Positions 10,380 to 22,024 of a stretch of 64,000 nucleotides of DNA are shown piece after piece. Numbering within the stretch: position 1 is the stretch's first letter; each line of letters begins with the position of its first letter. The DNA is from Hydractinia symbiolongicarpus (lineage: Eukaryota > Cnidaria > Hydrozoa > Anthoathecata > Hydractiniidae). The translations under genes and the position numbers were made by a program. The notes under the pieces were generated by a model. That model was not told the origin of the DNA. It did not search any database and worked only from the letters and a program-made list of their open reading frames with translations. The DNA lies in contig NC_079886.1 in NCBI RefSeq assembly GCF_029227915.1, forward strand, positions 17,460,501-17,524,500. The letters are read 5' to 3'.

Positions 10380-10771
10380 GCTATATTGGATGATCGACTC
10401 GGTTGATAATGGAAGACGTAACGATATGGCTTGATGTGACTCTTGTGTCGAATTGTCGTTCTATTCTTCTGGTCTATCAGGGTGACGGTGTTTCAATGAT
10501 TTCTCTCGACACGGTATGGTATACCGTTGTTTGGTATACCGTTGTTTGGTTTGTGTTTGAGGAGCATGTCAGCTGGTGAAACGCCGGTGATAGAGTGCGG
10601 TGTGGTTCTGTACATGAGAAGAAAGTGGTTAAGTTCTTTCTTCCAGTCTTTCTGTTCAGTGATTGCACATTTTATGACTTTACTTAGCGTCCTATTGAAT
10701 CTCTCTACCGTTCCCTTGTGGATTATAAGGAGATAACGTTCATGGTGAATAACTTCTCTCTGTATTGCCAA
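10380..10771 (-). pseudogene. Gypsy-like integrase, C-terminal part
   Basis: The minus strand encodes HKGTVERFNRTLSKVIKCA, with the catalytic Glu of the integrase core in VERFNRTL, then WKKELNHFLLMYRTTPHS and GVSPADMLLKHKPN, the typical end of the core. A small duplication of the N-N-G-I-P codons follows. The first two catalytic Asp residues are absent, so only the last third of the core is present. It is separated from the protease remnant by about 220 bp, showing that RT/RNase H and most of integrase were deleted. Confidence 0.8.
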
Positions 10772-10987
10772 TATTTTTGTATTGATTTACAAGTCCGATC
10801 CAAGCATGCACATCTGCAATCCGTTTTTGGCGTTGGGAATTGTTTTATAGAGTCTAAGTACTTGTCAAGCGGTCGTACAGGCGGTGATGTGAAACCCCGC
10901 GAATTTAATGTCCTTCTGAGAGAATGGCATGTCTGCTGAGGTAAAATAGTTCTGACGAATCTGTAATGTAGACCATCTCCACTGTCT

Positions 10988-11401
10988 CTACACGGCTACC
11001 CTGTCTATCTGCGTTAGATAGACAAGCAAGGATTGCTCCCAGGATCTTGATCCCTTCATTGTTGGCTGCATACATCTACACTTCAAGAATATTTTCAGTC
11101 CCATGAGGGATGATTGAGCACCTGTATCTGGAATAGCATTCACCCTTGTTGATTTAACCTGGTGGTACAGGAGGTTCAGATGATCATGGACAGACTTGTT
11201 GGTAAATATGCAAAGTGGTATGGTAGGTTGCGGTTTTGATTCTGCAATCATCCATCCATAGATTCCATCAAAGATGTGGTTCTCGATGTGTTTAGGGTTA
11301 TTTTTGGAATAGATTGTGGATACTATGGAAGATGGTTTGTTGGGTGTGACGTGGACAGCTTTGATAAAATCAAATATAGCTCCGGTAGTGCGCAAGTGCA
11401 T
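10988..11401 (-). pseudogene. Retroelement aspartic protease region
   Basis: An open 137-residue frame contains STRVNAIPDTGAQSSLMG. D-T-G-A is the active-site signature of retroelement aspartic proteases, and it is followed at normal distance by hydrophobic residues. The upstream part is gag-pol linker. The frame ends where homology to the integrase remnant should be preceded by RT, so the gene is truncated downstream. Confidence 0.65.
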
Positions 11402-11467
11402 TGGTTTGGTGGTGTCGATATGGCATGGCTATGGCACGAGCTGCCATCTCTTTGTTTTCTATTATGG

Positions 11468-12086
11468 TTATTGTATCATTAAGCGATTTTGCATCAAGAT
11501 CTGGTCACCAAGTACTTCTTTCTTTATGTCTTCATCAGCAATACCTGATATAATTACGTACTTCACCATTTCGTCAGTGTAATCCACGATCTGGGTGCAA
11601 CCTGCGCGAGTACAGTGTGCCTTTCCTTTCACTGCGTATTGGTTGTCCATGATCCTGACGAAGCGAAAGGAAGTCAGCTCTCCTGACGCTTGCAGCTATC
11701 AAGATCACTGCTAGCTGTTTTATCAATGCAAGTAACAATGTCACAGTTGCGGTTGAGATGTCTGGGACGTCTTTGAATAGCTCAGTTTCAAGCTCCGGGT
11801 CGCAGCATTGCCATGAGTGGGTGGTTAATTGGGTGTTAGAAATATCAGTACCTCTTTTAAAGAGGTCCCACTTCTTAAGGAATGTGTTCCAGTCTTCCTC
11901 AGATGTCTCTTTCCGAATGATGGGTCTGTCAATCTTTGGAGGTTTTTGCTTGACTGCTGCTCCAGCTGTTAATGTTGCATGTGTGTGACTTATCGCATGC
12001 AGGTTGATTTGAGCCGCTGCCAAAACTGGTTCTGTATCGTCAGTCGAGTAACCACATCCAGCCAGGGGGCACGTGACGGCAGGCAT
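11468..12086 (-). pseudogene. Gag-like protein with N-terminal zinc finger, frameshifted
   Basis: Two frames (11574-12086 and 11468-11650) continue each other. The N-terminus has CPLAGCGYSTDD then LHAISHTH, resembling a C2H2-like finger. The middle, DWNTFLKKWDLFKRGTDIS, is the helical segment common in gypsy-group gag proteins of animals. The second frame continues AGCTQIVDYTDEMVKYVIIS and GIADEDIKKEVLGD. The two are out of frame near 11600-11660. Position immediately upstream of the protease supports gag. Confidence 0.6.
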
Positions 12087-12165
12087 GTTCTGATAAATAC
12101 TCCTTCCAGTAATCAGATACGTTCTAACATGAGCAATTTTGCCATTTATTGGTTAAGTATGTATC

Positions 12166-12992
12166 TCAATAAATGTTAGAACTAAAAGATACAAATAGGA
12201 ACAAATGGTTAACTAATAATGTACAAGAATGTGGACATTCAACATCCAGGGCCTTTGCCCCTGAACGCCAGCAGGGGGACTTAAAGTGTCCCTTGAACCC
12301 AGCTGTTTGGGCAACTCCTTCGCTCGTTGATTATCACTAAAATCTCAAAAGCCACCAATAAGCCTAAGGCCCCCCACTTTGAAATTTGTGGATTCGCCCC
12401 TGATCGAGATTGTGGGTATATTCTGCTGTGGAAAAGAACGCATAGAATGCATCCAGGCTAAAATGTCTTGCCTATTTTTAAAACAGGACTGTAAATTCTA
12501 TAAAATCACCGAATAATCGAGGTCGAACACCGTTAGGCTAGGCCTAGATCTCAAAAGTTTTGTTTTTCTGTTATTTTCATACTTTTGATTGCTCTTTGCT
12601 TACTGAATCACTGATAAACGAACATTTTATTTCTTAATTCTATAATATAAATAATTATGAACAACTGAGAGGAGGTAATTCACTCCTGAAATTATAAGAG
12701 TGCTGACAATGAACGTTGGTGGCACTGGTGCTGTGCTTCCTGCTGTTTATGTTTCATCGTCTTCAAGTAGTGATGATAAAGTCCAGCAAGCTGACAGGCA
12801 GATGAAAACATGCAGGTGGGATATTAAAATCTATTTCAGCAACATATGATAGGGAGATAACTGTAAACATTAGCGCGTTGCTAGGTTTTCTTATATAATC
12901 AGTTTGGTATGTTTATTTTAATGGGGTGGAGTGGAAGATGTAATAAAAAAGTGCGAAGTCTAACCTTGTTCAAATCGTCAAGATTTCTGAAT
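12166..12992. other. Intergenic; hAT-like terminus at about 12370-12403
   Basis: No coding potential is seen. The minus strand from 12403 reads CAGGGGCGAATCCACAAATT, a typical hAT outer end that could pair with the CAGGGGCG end at 8257. Only the first 8 bases agree and the flanking 8-mers differ, so one element spanning both is not established. Confidence 0.3.
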
Positions 12993-13019
12993 TACGATGG
13001 CCCCTATGGCTCACGTTTC

Positions 13020-13140
13020 TTTCAATTTAAAAACACTTCTCTTCTATGATCCAAACAGTTCTCTTCTGTATTCTCACACTTCTCTTCTGCATTTTGACAC
13101 TTCTCTTCTGCACTTAACACTTCTCTCCATGTGGCCCCAA
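13020..13140. repeat. Left subterminal repeats of the TIR element
   Basis: Five or so diverged copies of ACTTCTCTTCTGCAT-type units, each about 20-25 bp, sit just inside the left end. They match the minus strand of 16911-17032. Confidence 0.8.
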
Positions 13141-14022
13141 ACTTTCTCTTCACAAGTAATTTAAAAAATCTGGTCCGCAATTGTACACCCATGGTCTGTA
13201 TAATTATTTTCACTTTTCGCAAGAAGCATATTTGGCTATTACGTGCTCAATTTATGAATAAAAATATTATTATTAAAATACTGTAGCAGGTCCCGAAGCT
13301 TGTTCATGAATAAAATAATATCACAAATCAATTCAGATCAGTAGCAAAGTAATTAATTTTATTTATCAAGAGACACAATAAATGGCAAAATAGATGGCCA
13401 CCGAGAGTCCTCAAAATCATGGTGGTGTCAACCAAGCAAAGCACATTTCCTTAAAATTTCCAAAGCAAAGCACATGTCCTTAAAACAATACGTATTTTGT
13501 TTAGAACAATAAGGAAATAATGGCCACCCTGGTTAAAGTTTTGGTATTCTTATAAGAACGTGCGTATTAAAAAAGATAAACGAATGCCTTAGTATATGAA
13601 AAACGCAAAAAACCTGGAGGTCACGGGTCGGTCATTTATTCAAAAAACATGAGTAAGCGAAATCTAGCTCAATCAATATTCCGAACCGGAATTGGGTCTG
13701 GGAATTTTTTGAGTTCATGGAAGAAAAGTGTTTCTCACTTTCAGTGCCGTAACCACGAATTTCGTTTTGGGGGGGGCAGCCTAGTTTCAGTGTCTAAGAG
13801 GCCCCACCATGGTTGGGGCCGACGGGCGAAGAAAATTTTTGAATTTTGAGTGCACTAGATTGGCTAAAACAGCCTTTTTTAAAGTACTTTTTAAAGAAAT
13901 TTAATCACTAGAAATCACGAAAATATAGGAAAATACAGACAATTGCTCCAGTTTTCTGAGGTTTTTTTTTAAATCAGGGAATAAACGTTTACATAAATTT
14001 CATGAACAAAAGACTAAAAATG

Positions 14023-16462
14023 TTATCTATTGTAATAGCCAAAAGTGTCTATTCTGCTTTGGTGTTTATCGATAAATTCATCTCCTATTTGAGTTAAATC
14101 CATTTTGTCAACGGAATCAGTATGAATATGGAGGACCATCAAATTGTTCAAACGTAAATTCGTGGTTGTTGATCTAAGGTACGTTTTGACTCGTTTCAAA
14201 GCAGAAAACGATCTTTCGCTGATGGCGTTTGTGGACGGCATTACCAACAACAATTTCGCTATTTTGACAACTTCACTTAGAAGAGTTCTTTGAGATTGAT
14301 CAAAACTTTGTAACAGCTTGATTAGATCGGTTACTTTGAATTTCTCTTTGTCGTAACCAAGGTTGGATGCGATGACTGGGAGTAGCGGTATTTGGACTTT
14401 AGCAAGTGACTCGTTGATATCTCCTTCGTAGAAACGACAAACTGCTTTTAGATGACTTTCCCATTCCTGACCAGTGATCGATTTTAAAAGAACTTCCTGT
14501 AAATTGACGTATGTCTTGTAATCAGGTTGATCGAATCTTTGTTGGATGTAGTTAATAACTAGATCGAAAGTTTCAAAGTAAACGTGGCGATAGTGATCTT
14601 TGGCAGTGTCATGAAAATGATATGTTTCAGGAGGGCCATCTGATACTTTGTTAAAATAATCTGGCATCTTTCTTTTTCGTGGGAGTTTAGGATCAAATAC
14701 TCCGAGTTGTGATTTCCAGACAAGAACTCGCTCCCAAAATAGCTCAAACAATTCGTTGCATCTGATCTTCTCTAACACAGCTAAGACTTCCGACACCCGT
14801 TGCTGTCCCTCTGCTGCCGAAATATCTCCTTGGAGAGACCTGCTAAGATTATCTGTATGTTTCAATAGGGTTTCACCAAGACAACAGCAGAAGACAAAAT
14901 TAAAACTAGACATAACAGTCATTACTCCGTTGATTCTCGCTCTCATATCTGGAAGCCTAACATTCGATAATGACCATGTCCAATTCCTTATGGTTTTCAA
15001 GAAAGGATTCAAGAACCTCACCTCGCACAGTCCATCATGTAGGAGAAAACTCATGGACCGACTTGGATTCATTTCATGTTGCTTCTCTGATATTCTTTAA
15101 TTGTGTGTCTCTCTTTGGCGATTTTTTGACAAGTTTACATATTTCATAGGCAGTTCCAAACGCTTCTTTAAGTTCGGGGATTTCTTTTATCACATCGCCA
15201 ACAGCTAAATTCAAAGCATGTCCGTAACAGTGTGTGTACAAACATTTTTCATTCAACGATTTGATTTGGGTAGCAAGTCCAGATATGTGACCAGCCTTGG
15301 ATGCAGCTCCATCATAACATTGGCCGCGAGAATTTTCTAATTTCAAGTTCATTCGTAAAAGAATATCTTTGATTAAAAAAACGATTCGGTCAGCACTAGT
15401 ATCAGGTAGTGGATGGAGGCCAATGAACTCCTCGTGAGCCTGTAATTCATCATCAACCCACCGAATGCAAATGACAAGTTGTTCCGTATTTGAGACATCC
15501 CCTGTTTCATCTGCAAGGATTGTGAAAATCTCAGCTGACTGAATATTTTTTGCAATGTCACGTAAAATACTAAGTGCTTCGATTCGCAGCATTTCGTTTT
15601 GAATAGCCGGTGACGTGTAGTTTTGCTTTTTTGCAAGCCATGCACTCAGTTCCTTATCATCTTCACATCGGAGTAAAAGTAACTGGTGGAAGTTCGAATT
15701 CAACTTGCTGTGTGTTTCCTCATCCCAATTGCCTCTAAACGGAAGTGATTGTCGCCCTAGATATCGAACGCTTTGCAACAGTTTTAACAGCATTCGTCTA
15801 TTCCTTTCCTTTGTGGCTGCAAGATTATCTACCATGATTTCAGCAATGTCCTTTGATGTACCTGGCGCAGTAATCAGTCTTTCAGTGGCTTCTTTATGGG
15901 AGTCGCTACATTCGTGTTTAGAAAATCCTCTTCCAGATTCAAGCGCCTTTTTCCAATTTCGGTAGCCGGTTTCAGTAAAAACTGTCTCTGCTTTTGTTGC
16001 AGAAATCATGCTTTTTCTAAGAGCACTGAGACAAGTAAAGCAGAAAGCAGCGTCTTTATTTTGGTCGTAATGTAACCAGAGGAACTTGTCAAACCATGTT
16101 GGGTTAAACGATCTTTGTTTCGGATCTTTACCAAACGTTGTTTTTGGAAAACTCAAAGAACGACGTTGGTTCGGTTTAGATGGATCACTCGTTGTTTCCT
16201 TAAAATTATTCTCCGGGTTTGTTGGTGCTGTCGTTGTAGGTGTCGTCGTTGTAGGTGTCGTCGTTGTAGGTGTTGTTGTTGCTTCTTCGTTTGTTCGTCT
16301 GAAAAGCAAAACAAGTGTAAAGGTTGCTTGGATAACAGTTATGGGATGAATTAAAAAGCAGTGGTGGGGTTAACAAAGTAATTAAATATTTATTTATTAA
16401 TAAGTCACTTACTTTTCAGGTCTAATGAGCCATATTGATAAGTCACTTGTTTTCTTCGGCAT
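14023..16462 (-). pseudogene. hAT transposase (TTF-finger/DUF4371 type), broken
   Basis: Exon 1 (16462-16413, starting MPKKTSDLSIWLI) has a GTAAGT donor and joins in frame to an acceptor before 16298. Exon 2 starts with a Thr/Pro repeat, then a TTF-type zinc region (WLHYDQNKDAAFCFTC, HECSDSHKEA), then ILADETGD with the first catalytic Asp. The end carries the hAT dimerisation block (PSTNAISERSFSALKRVK). Between 15074 and about 14930 the frame is interrupted: a stop follows REAT, a TGA lies within F-S-P-T-x-W-T-V-R, another stop follows, and a frame change leads to the 14023-14950 part. The enzyme is dead, but most of the roughly 780 residues can be read. Confidence 0.85.
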
Positions 16463-16515
16463 TTTCACTCTTTTTCAAATTAGTCTGTTACTTTGTTAAT
16501 TCTATATTCTTACAC

Positions 16516-16517
<2 letters not shown>

Positions 16518-16557
<40 letters not shown>
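16518..16557. repeat. Poly-T tract of about 40 nt
   Basis: An uninterrupted T run (A on the minus strand) directly upstream of the hAT transposase first exon; length is likely variable and may be assembly-sensitive. Confidence 0.9.
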
Positions 16558-16584
16558 CAGTCCAACTCGTTTTCGTCTTCTCAC

Positions 16585-16697
16585 AAACACTATTTTCAGA
16601 ATGTAGTTTCCATCCAATTTCATCATCATTTCCATGCAGCAAACACTATCAGAATGTTGTTTCTATCCAATTTCATCATCATTTCCATGCAGCAAGT
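16585..16697. repeat. Tandem duplication, about 53-bp unit x2
   Basis: CAATTTCATCATCATTTCCA with flanking AACACTAT and CATGCAGCAA occurs twice in direct orientation with few differences. Confidence 0.8.
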
Positions 16698-16910
16698 ATA
16701 AGAGTCACGCGTTTTAAATAAATAAAAGAGTGGAAATCGGTTATAAATCATTCTTAATAAGTGTTTAGTTTGTTTATATATAACAAATGGTCTTTAGACA
16801 TAAGACAAAACGTTTTTCTTAACTTGTCATAACCATCTTTGAAAAAATAATTGGGGGGCCCGGGCCCCCCTGGCCCCCCCCCCCCCCCCGGTGGTTACGG
16901 CACGGCACTT

Positions 16911-17047
16911 TGGAAGAGAAGTGTTTCGAACGGAAGAGAAGATTTCAGAGGAAAGAAGAGAAGTGTTTTAACTAAGAAGAGAAGTGTTTTGACTAAGAAG
17001 AGAAGTGTTTTTATTAAGAAGAGAAGTGACCCATAGGGGTCATCGTA
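16911..17047. repeat. Right subterminal repeats and TIR
   Basis: Four to five copies of AAGAAGAGAAGTGTTTT at 16911-17030, followed by GACCCATAGGGGTCATCGTA ending at 17047, the inverse of the left end at 12993. Confidence 0.8.
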
Positions 17048-17197
17048 CTGAATACCCTCAACCATTGCCCTTCTGAAGGAACGCCTGAACTTAGATTCTT
17101 TGTTTAATTCTTCTAACATCGCATCTCCACCCTGGGATTTTCCTATGTAACCTGTTCTGGAAGCAGTTTTATGATTTATCGAGACGTTTTATAATTC

Positions 17198-18555
17198 TCA
17201 CAGCATTTTTATGGCATTTGTAGACTCTTGAAGAAATATAGTTTGGTAAAGAGGATGTTTGCCAGCATATATAAGATCGTTTATACTGGTCTTCGCATCT
17301 TTTATATGTTTTGCGTTGCACGTTCGTACTCCGGATTGCAACATCATTAGAGAATACAGGTACGTTAGTGATATGTGTTGTAAGTACATGTAATTTGGAT
17401 CTCTAACATCCGAACACTATTCCCAATAACCATCAGACGTAGGAGAAGCCCCGAAGGTAACAAATTCCTTAACATAAAGGGTAAGCATTTCCAAAGACAA
17501 GGCAACATAAATTATTTCAAGGAAGTGCCAAGTTTCGTAGTGATCACTCCCTTTCCGCAAATACTCTGAGCCTTTGGGCTGCATAACGCTAACTCAAAAC
17601 CAAGAGTATTTACAAAAACTCTACAATTGAGTTAGCAGATTTCATTTCAGTATGCAAGAGTCCAACAATCGGAACAATCCAGTCAAATTTTCGTTCTTCT
17701 CTTTTACACCTTCCTAACAAGTAACATCTGTGATCTTTAAAACTTTCGAGCTTATGAAAGCATTTTTCACACACGTGACAGCGCCAAACATTAGACATTA
17801 TATCTCGTATTATGTTATAAGGAAGTCCATCACATTCTAAAAACAACCATTTTCGTACACCGTCACTAACATATTGCTTTATTCCAACACGAATACTTAT
17901 GTTTTGTAGCAATTGGATCAAAGTAACAAAACTGTTTGGCTTTAGGAAGTCTGGCTCCCCTACTTTACAATCGACACAACTAGAATAGTCTGTTTTATTG
18001 AAACTAGCATAAGGATAAATTTTATTTACTGTGACATTTTTTTAATTTTTATCCTTGAAAGTTTAGCACCACAATTTTGCGTACTCGGAATTTAACATAT
18101 GCTTCACAACCACATTCTGTACAAGTTTTCTCTTTGTTTCCTAAGGCTTCCATGTCAACGGTAGCCTCTATGTCGTCGGTCATATCACCTGCATAATAAA
18201 GTAACAGAACATACATTTAAATTCATAATTCTTTTGGCTTACACCATCTGAAGATAAAATAGTAAGTACATAAAATAATTACCTGCATGTTCTTTCTGGA
18301 TAAGTGAAATACAACTTGTAATAAAATTGTCACGGTTGTCTCTAAAATCTATAGTTGGATCTGTCATCAGATAAATTAGAATCTCCAATGCATCATCATT
18401 TAATTTTTTCCACATCCGTGTACTAGGTTTAAATTCCAACTCAGCCTTTTTTGGTGAGGCCTTGTCAAGTGTAACCCATAGCTGACTGGTCATAACTGAC
18501 GTTGGCACTTTATTGTCACCCCTAATCACATACGTCATACCAACCTTCTGAGAAG
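17198..18555 (-). pseudogene. DUF6589-like intron-containing gene remnant
   Basis: On the minus strand an acceptor (CTGTCTTCTCAG) precedes an exon from about 18555 (KVGMTYVIRGDNKVPTSVMT) to 18283, with a GTAATT donor. It joins in frame to an exon from 18188 (GDMTDDIEATVDME, then CTECGCEAYVKFRV). Further on, about 17960-17610, come SSCVDCKVG and DGVRKWLFLECDGLPYN, then WRCHVCEKCF, which I associate with the DUF6589 family that is multicopy in cnidarian genomes. The 17198-17389 frame (TYLYSLMMLQSGVRTCNAKH) may be a downstream part. Stops between exons indicate decay. Function is unknown; a transposon link is inference. Confidence 0.4.
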
Positions 18556-18583
18556 ACAGGGAAAATATGAGCCAGCTGGCGCT

Positions 18584-18664
18584 GTCAGCCAAACAACCTC
18601 AAAGTTAGGCGAAGCATTTGTAGGTATTCTTCAAAGTTTGGCTGCTTCTAGAAGTCCAGTTGAT
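18584..18664 (+). repeat. Fragment of the USP-bearing retrotransposon
   Basis: About 80 bp match 34703-34784 (USP domain of copy A) with roughly four mismatches, coding K-L-G-E-A-F-V-G and later SPVD. It abuts the DUF6589-like remnant and has no other part of the retrotransposon attached. Confidence 0.85.
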
Positions 18665-20580
18665 TCGATCGAGATAAATAATACTGAAGAGGATTATGAT
18701 TATTTACGGAAATCATCACTTGCTCGATAGGGTAGATTTTAACCCAAATAAAAGAAAATTTCCCGATCGAGATTATTCCCAGACTGACAATATCATCTCT
18801 AACATCAAACTTTTTTTATACAAAGGTCTCAAACCTCTTAAACACATTAACCAGGATACATAGCGAAGCTAGTTTTCTAATACGCTATCATTTCCAAAAG
18901 CTGACTGTAAAAAGTGATCCATGTTTCCGTGAATTGAAAATATAAGCGGCATGAAACTGCCATCATCAACACTCAAAATTCTGTGGTTGTAATTTCTTTT
19001 TGTTCTTGTTTCAATCAAAAAAAACTGCGGAAATAGAAGTTCTCTTTTCTAAAAGAAATGTGTGTGACTTTAATAATATTAATTTGGCGTGTGAGTTAAA
19101 CTAAATGCGTGTGTCACATGCCCAAAGCAAATCTTTCAACTGTGAATCGAATTTTTTTTAATCAATAATAAGATTTTTGGTTAAATAATCCCCTGGTTTT
19201 TAAAAATCAAGAAAGATCAAAGCGATATCGATAGCTATTTTGGGTGACAGACAGACGCACACAGGTATTATAATATAGATACGTAGAAATATCTCCACTT
19301 TAATCTAACTGTCAGACTAAAACTGCTATTTGACTTCACTAAGGAGGTTTAGACTTTAAGACAAAGTTTTGTTTTTAAAATATCAATGCAAAAGGGGGAA
19401 ATGAATCGAAATAAAATAAGACAAGAAATATGACCAAGTAAAGATAAATAAAAGCCTAAAGGTTTAAAGTTTGGAAACCGTCGAGAATATTAATGTTTTT
19501 GACCTGTGGTTATTAATGTTTTTGGCCTGTGGTAGAGCTGGAGCTCGAGGATTTGAAATTTGTGGATTATGTTGATAGTAGTGGTTATGTGTGATCTTTT
19601 TCTTTTTCTTTTTTGCACCCAAACAAATCCATCCCGGTCACAACCTCCATTTTTCATCCAGGCTTTAAAACTTCTATTGTTTTCGGGGCCTGGGTGGGTT
19701 CTGCGTTATGTTCGGAACTCTTTCCATGTAAACTTCTTGCCTGTAAAAAATACATGCCCAATTCATTTAATTCTTCATTGCAAAAATAAAAATTCATTCA
19801 TTTGTAAATATTTACCTCTTTCACTCGACTACGATCTCTTTCTTTTACCTGACTTCCCATTGTTTTTCTCATTGTGCTCTAAAAAGTAAGTTGCACAGAC
19901 TTAACAGGGACAAATAAAAACGAATAAATAATCCTTTTTTGCTGTTTTGGTAATTTTACATTTTGTTTATCTTACCTACACATTTTACATTTTTGTTCAC
20001 ACATCCCTTATACCAAAGTCAACCTCATTCACTTTTTCTTAACGACAAAAGGTTATGCCAAACTAAGGCAACAAGTTTTTAAAGGAATAGAGAAAAAGCA
20101 ATTTTTTAAGCAAAAAATTACTTTTTTCAAACTTAAAGCAGTGGAACTACTTCCCCTTTCCCCTTTCATTCACGTGTGTTTAAAATAAAATTTTACCATA
20201 TTTCAAGGTGACACGAGAAAATTAGCAGTACTTTGGCTAATCTTATTGAAGTTGAACACATAAACATTATTTTGGGGGATTTGAATATAAATGCACGATG
20301 TTTAAAGATGTCCTTTTAAGCCTCAATTCAATACTCTAAAATTTTATACGTTGATCAAATTAAAATGCTGTGACTTTTGCTTTAGTTGCCGATGTTACTA
20401 GCGGGTATGTGTGAAACACGTCTCCTTTAAAAGTTTCTGAAGATCGAAAAAAAAAAAGAAGTTGTTCGACTTTGATTTATTACCAGACAAGGCTGAAGTC
20501 CGCACTGTTTGCTTCTTCCCCGAGAACTGACTTTTTTTCGACATTGCAACATTCAAAGGAAGGGTGTAAATTGATAAAAT
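18665..20580. other. No gene recognised
   Basis: AT-rich sequence with only short frames. A 23-bp direct duplication containing TTAATGTTTTTGACCTGTGG lies at about 19488-19532. Confidence 0.5.
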
Positions 20581-20589
20581 TTACGAGAA

Positions 20590-21180
20590 ATGTTTCCAAC
20601 GAATTACTTTATAGCCTTTATAGCCGATTATAGTTCTGTAAAGCGTAAACGTATGGAATTCGATGCCAAAACGTTTGATATAGCACTTAAATCTGTGGAA
20701 ACCGTAATAAATGAAAGCGCATTATATCATATAGTCGGTACTAAAGGCGTTTTTTTTAAAATTTTGGAGAAAGTTGCGAAACTTTCTAAAGATGGTTTTG
20801 TCATTTAAAAACGCTAGTCTGAAGTAAAACAGTGGAACTATCCCTGTAACGTTTTATGGCCATCACGGTGTTGATTTAATCGAAGGGCAATGTTTTATAT
20901 TTACTTGCAAGAGCGTCCACTAAGATCAACAAGATCATCCGTTGTCATGCTTACTGCTGGCCACATCGACATAGAAACTGGTGTTAAAGATGATACCACT
21001 AGCGAAATTAGTGGAAGAGTAGTGTCAGTGAATGTGAAAACTCTGGAGCAGGTGTACAAGTGTAGCCAGTGCAAATGCGAGGTACCCATTACAGACAGAG
21101 TAATGAATTGTGAAGTCTGTTATATTATGTGTCTTCCAGATTCTGTTTACTGTGAACGGCGACACAAAAGAGAAACTTAA
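20590..21180 (+). pseudogene. Zinc-ribbon protein remnant, function unknown
   Basis: Frames 20590-20808, an intermediate frame around 20830-20930 (IPVTFYGHHGVDLIEGQCF) and 20890-21180 seem to be one broken protein. The last part reads SGRVVSVNVKTLEQVYKC then SQCKCEVPITDRVMNCEVC, a CX2C-X12-CX2C zinc ribbon after a beta-rich segment, reminiscent of OB-fold plus ribbon proteins. At least one frame change (near 20920) and a stop near 20805 break it. I cannot name the family. Confidence 0.35.
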
Positions 21181-21502
21181 AGCAAGCCACGAAATTTTCT
21201 TTAAATGTTTCGACACCACATCTGACGACAAAAATCAGATGGCCAAAAAAAATTGAGTAAAACTGTTATCAGCAAATTACAAAACAGCTGACTTTTCAGT
21301 CATCACCATGACATTGCAGTAAGTTTTTTAAGTATTCCGACTTTTTATAGTCAACTTTGTTTTGCTAGTTTTCAAGATTTCATTTAAAGCGACACACAAG
21401 AAACCCACCACTTTTTGTTGTTTTTAGCTATATCAATAGGTTGTGTTTTTTCACTTTGTTGTTTTATTATATTGCTATTGTTTTTATAAATTTAACCTTT
21501 AT

Positions 21503-22024
21503 TCAGACTTGTATTTTTTTTACAACCCTAACCATATGCGCGGTTGTTACAACGCGGAGTGTTTCTTGTTTGTAAACCAAATGCGCGGTTGTTACAACGC
21601 GGAGTGTTTCTTGTTTGTATTGGCATGCTATTGCACTGAAACTCATTTGCAGCGTAATTGTTTGTAATTGCCGCATTATTTGTTTTTCGTAAATATGTTG
21701 AAGATGTATATTCAAACCTTTACATGTGGTTAAAGTTCTCATATTACAGGAATCGCATCTAAATGATATATTTTCGTTTCTTAATTCGGTGCCCCTACTC
21801 TCCAGTGGAGGTTTCGAAGTATCGTATGTACAGAAAAGGTGTTGTCTGGGTAAAGGGATGACCTCAGAAACAAGGGCTTCATCAGACGCACAGGCCTTGC
21901 TTCTTATACTGCTCTCTGCTCGGGTAGTGAAATTGATCCATGATAGAATCATAACCACTCGACCTGGCGTAAGCGGTCGGTCATTATGAAGGGTCTGTTT
22001 ATAATACAATGAAACGGTTACCAT
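21503..22024 (-). CDS. 173-codon frame with a putative C2H2-like finger
   Basis: The open frame includes FRCDSCNMRTLTTCKGLNIH then LQHIYEK, which resembles a CX2C...HX2H finger of the kind found at the N-terminus of RLE-type LINE proteins. The last 30 codons run through the 45-bp duplication, so the C-terminus (a repeated QETLRVVTTAH) is repeat-derived. No neighbour supports a gene. It could be an exon of a decayed element; I cannot assign it. Confidence 0.25.
   Translation of the reverse strand: MVTVSLYYKQTLHNDRPLTPGRVVMILSWINFTTRAESSIRSKACASDEALVSEVIPLPRQHLFCTYDTSKPPLESRGTELRNENISFRCDSCNMRTLTTCKGLNIHLQHIYEKQIMRQLQTITLQMSFSAIACQYKQETLRVVTTAHLVYKQETLRVVTTAHMVRVVKKIQV
21536..21620. repeat. 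CpG-rich 45-bp tandem duplication
   Basis: ATGCGCGGTTGTTACAACGC followed by GGAGTGTTTCTTGTTTGTA is present twice in direct tandem with no internal differences over about 39 bases. Confidence 0.9.

Larger units (their letters stand above)
8430..12165 (-). mobile_element. Gypsy-like LTR retrotransposon remnant, split by a TIR element
   Basis: Reading on the minus strand, gag (12086-11468), protease (11401-10988) and the integrase C-terminus (10771-10380) occur in retroelement order; RT and RNase H between protease and integrase are missing. A short sequence ending in ATACTTAACCAATAAATG plus ATTGCTCA occurs just upstream of gag (about 12130-12160) and again at about 8430-8460. I read these as the matching 3' ends of a truncated 5' LTR and a 3' LTR. 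The 3' LTR region (about 8430-10215) is interrupted by the element at 8532-9948. LTR outer ends are not resolved. Confidence 0.6.
13742..16903 (-). mobile_element. hAT transposon
   Basis: Left end CAGTGCCGTAACCACGAA (13742) faces the inverse GGTGGTTACGGCA near 16890-16903, both followed inward by G/C homopolymer. The flanks (CTCACTTT before 13742, GGCACTTT after the right end) agree in six of eight bases, compatible with a decayed 8-bp hAT target duplication. The element carries one intron-containing transposase gene on the minus strand and lies inside the outer TIR element 12993-17047. Confidence 0.75.
12993..17047. mobile_element. TIR element with subrepeat-rich ends, split by a hAT
   Basis: The outer ends are TACGATGGCCCCTATGG at 12993 and its inverse (ending CATCGTA) at 17047. 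Each is followed inward by multiple copies of an AGAAGAGAAGTGTTTT-type unit. CTGAAT directly flanks both ends (12987-12992 and 17048-17053), consistent with a 6-bp target duplication. Removing the hAT at 13742-16903 leaves roughly 0.9 kb with no ORF, so it is non-autonomous. The end structure resembles that of the IS3EU-like element at 45142-48481. Confidence 0.65.

Noticed and set aside
8257-12403. One hAT element spanning from CAGGGGCG at 8257 to its inverse at 12403
   Set aside because: Only 8 terminal bases agree, the flanking 8-mers (CTGATTGA, ATCGAGAT) differ, and no hAT transposase lies between.
16086-16354. Val/Gly- and Arg/Cys-rich plus-strand frames
   Set aside because: Antisense shadow of the Thr/Pro repeat at the start of the hAT transposase exon 2.
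16895-17119. Minus-strand frame with TLLFLVK repeats
   Set aside because: Product of the AGAAGAGAAGTGTTTT subterminal tandem repeat.
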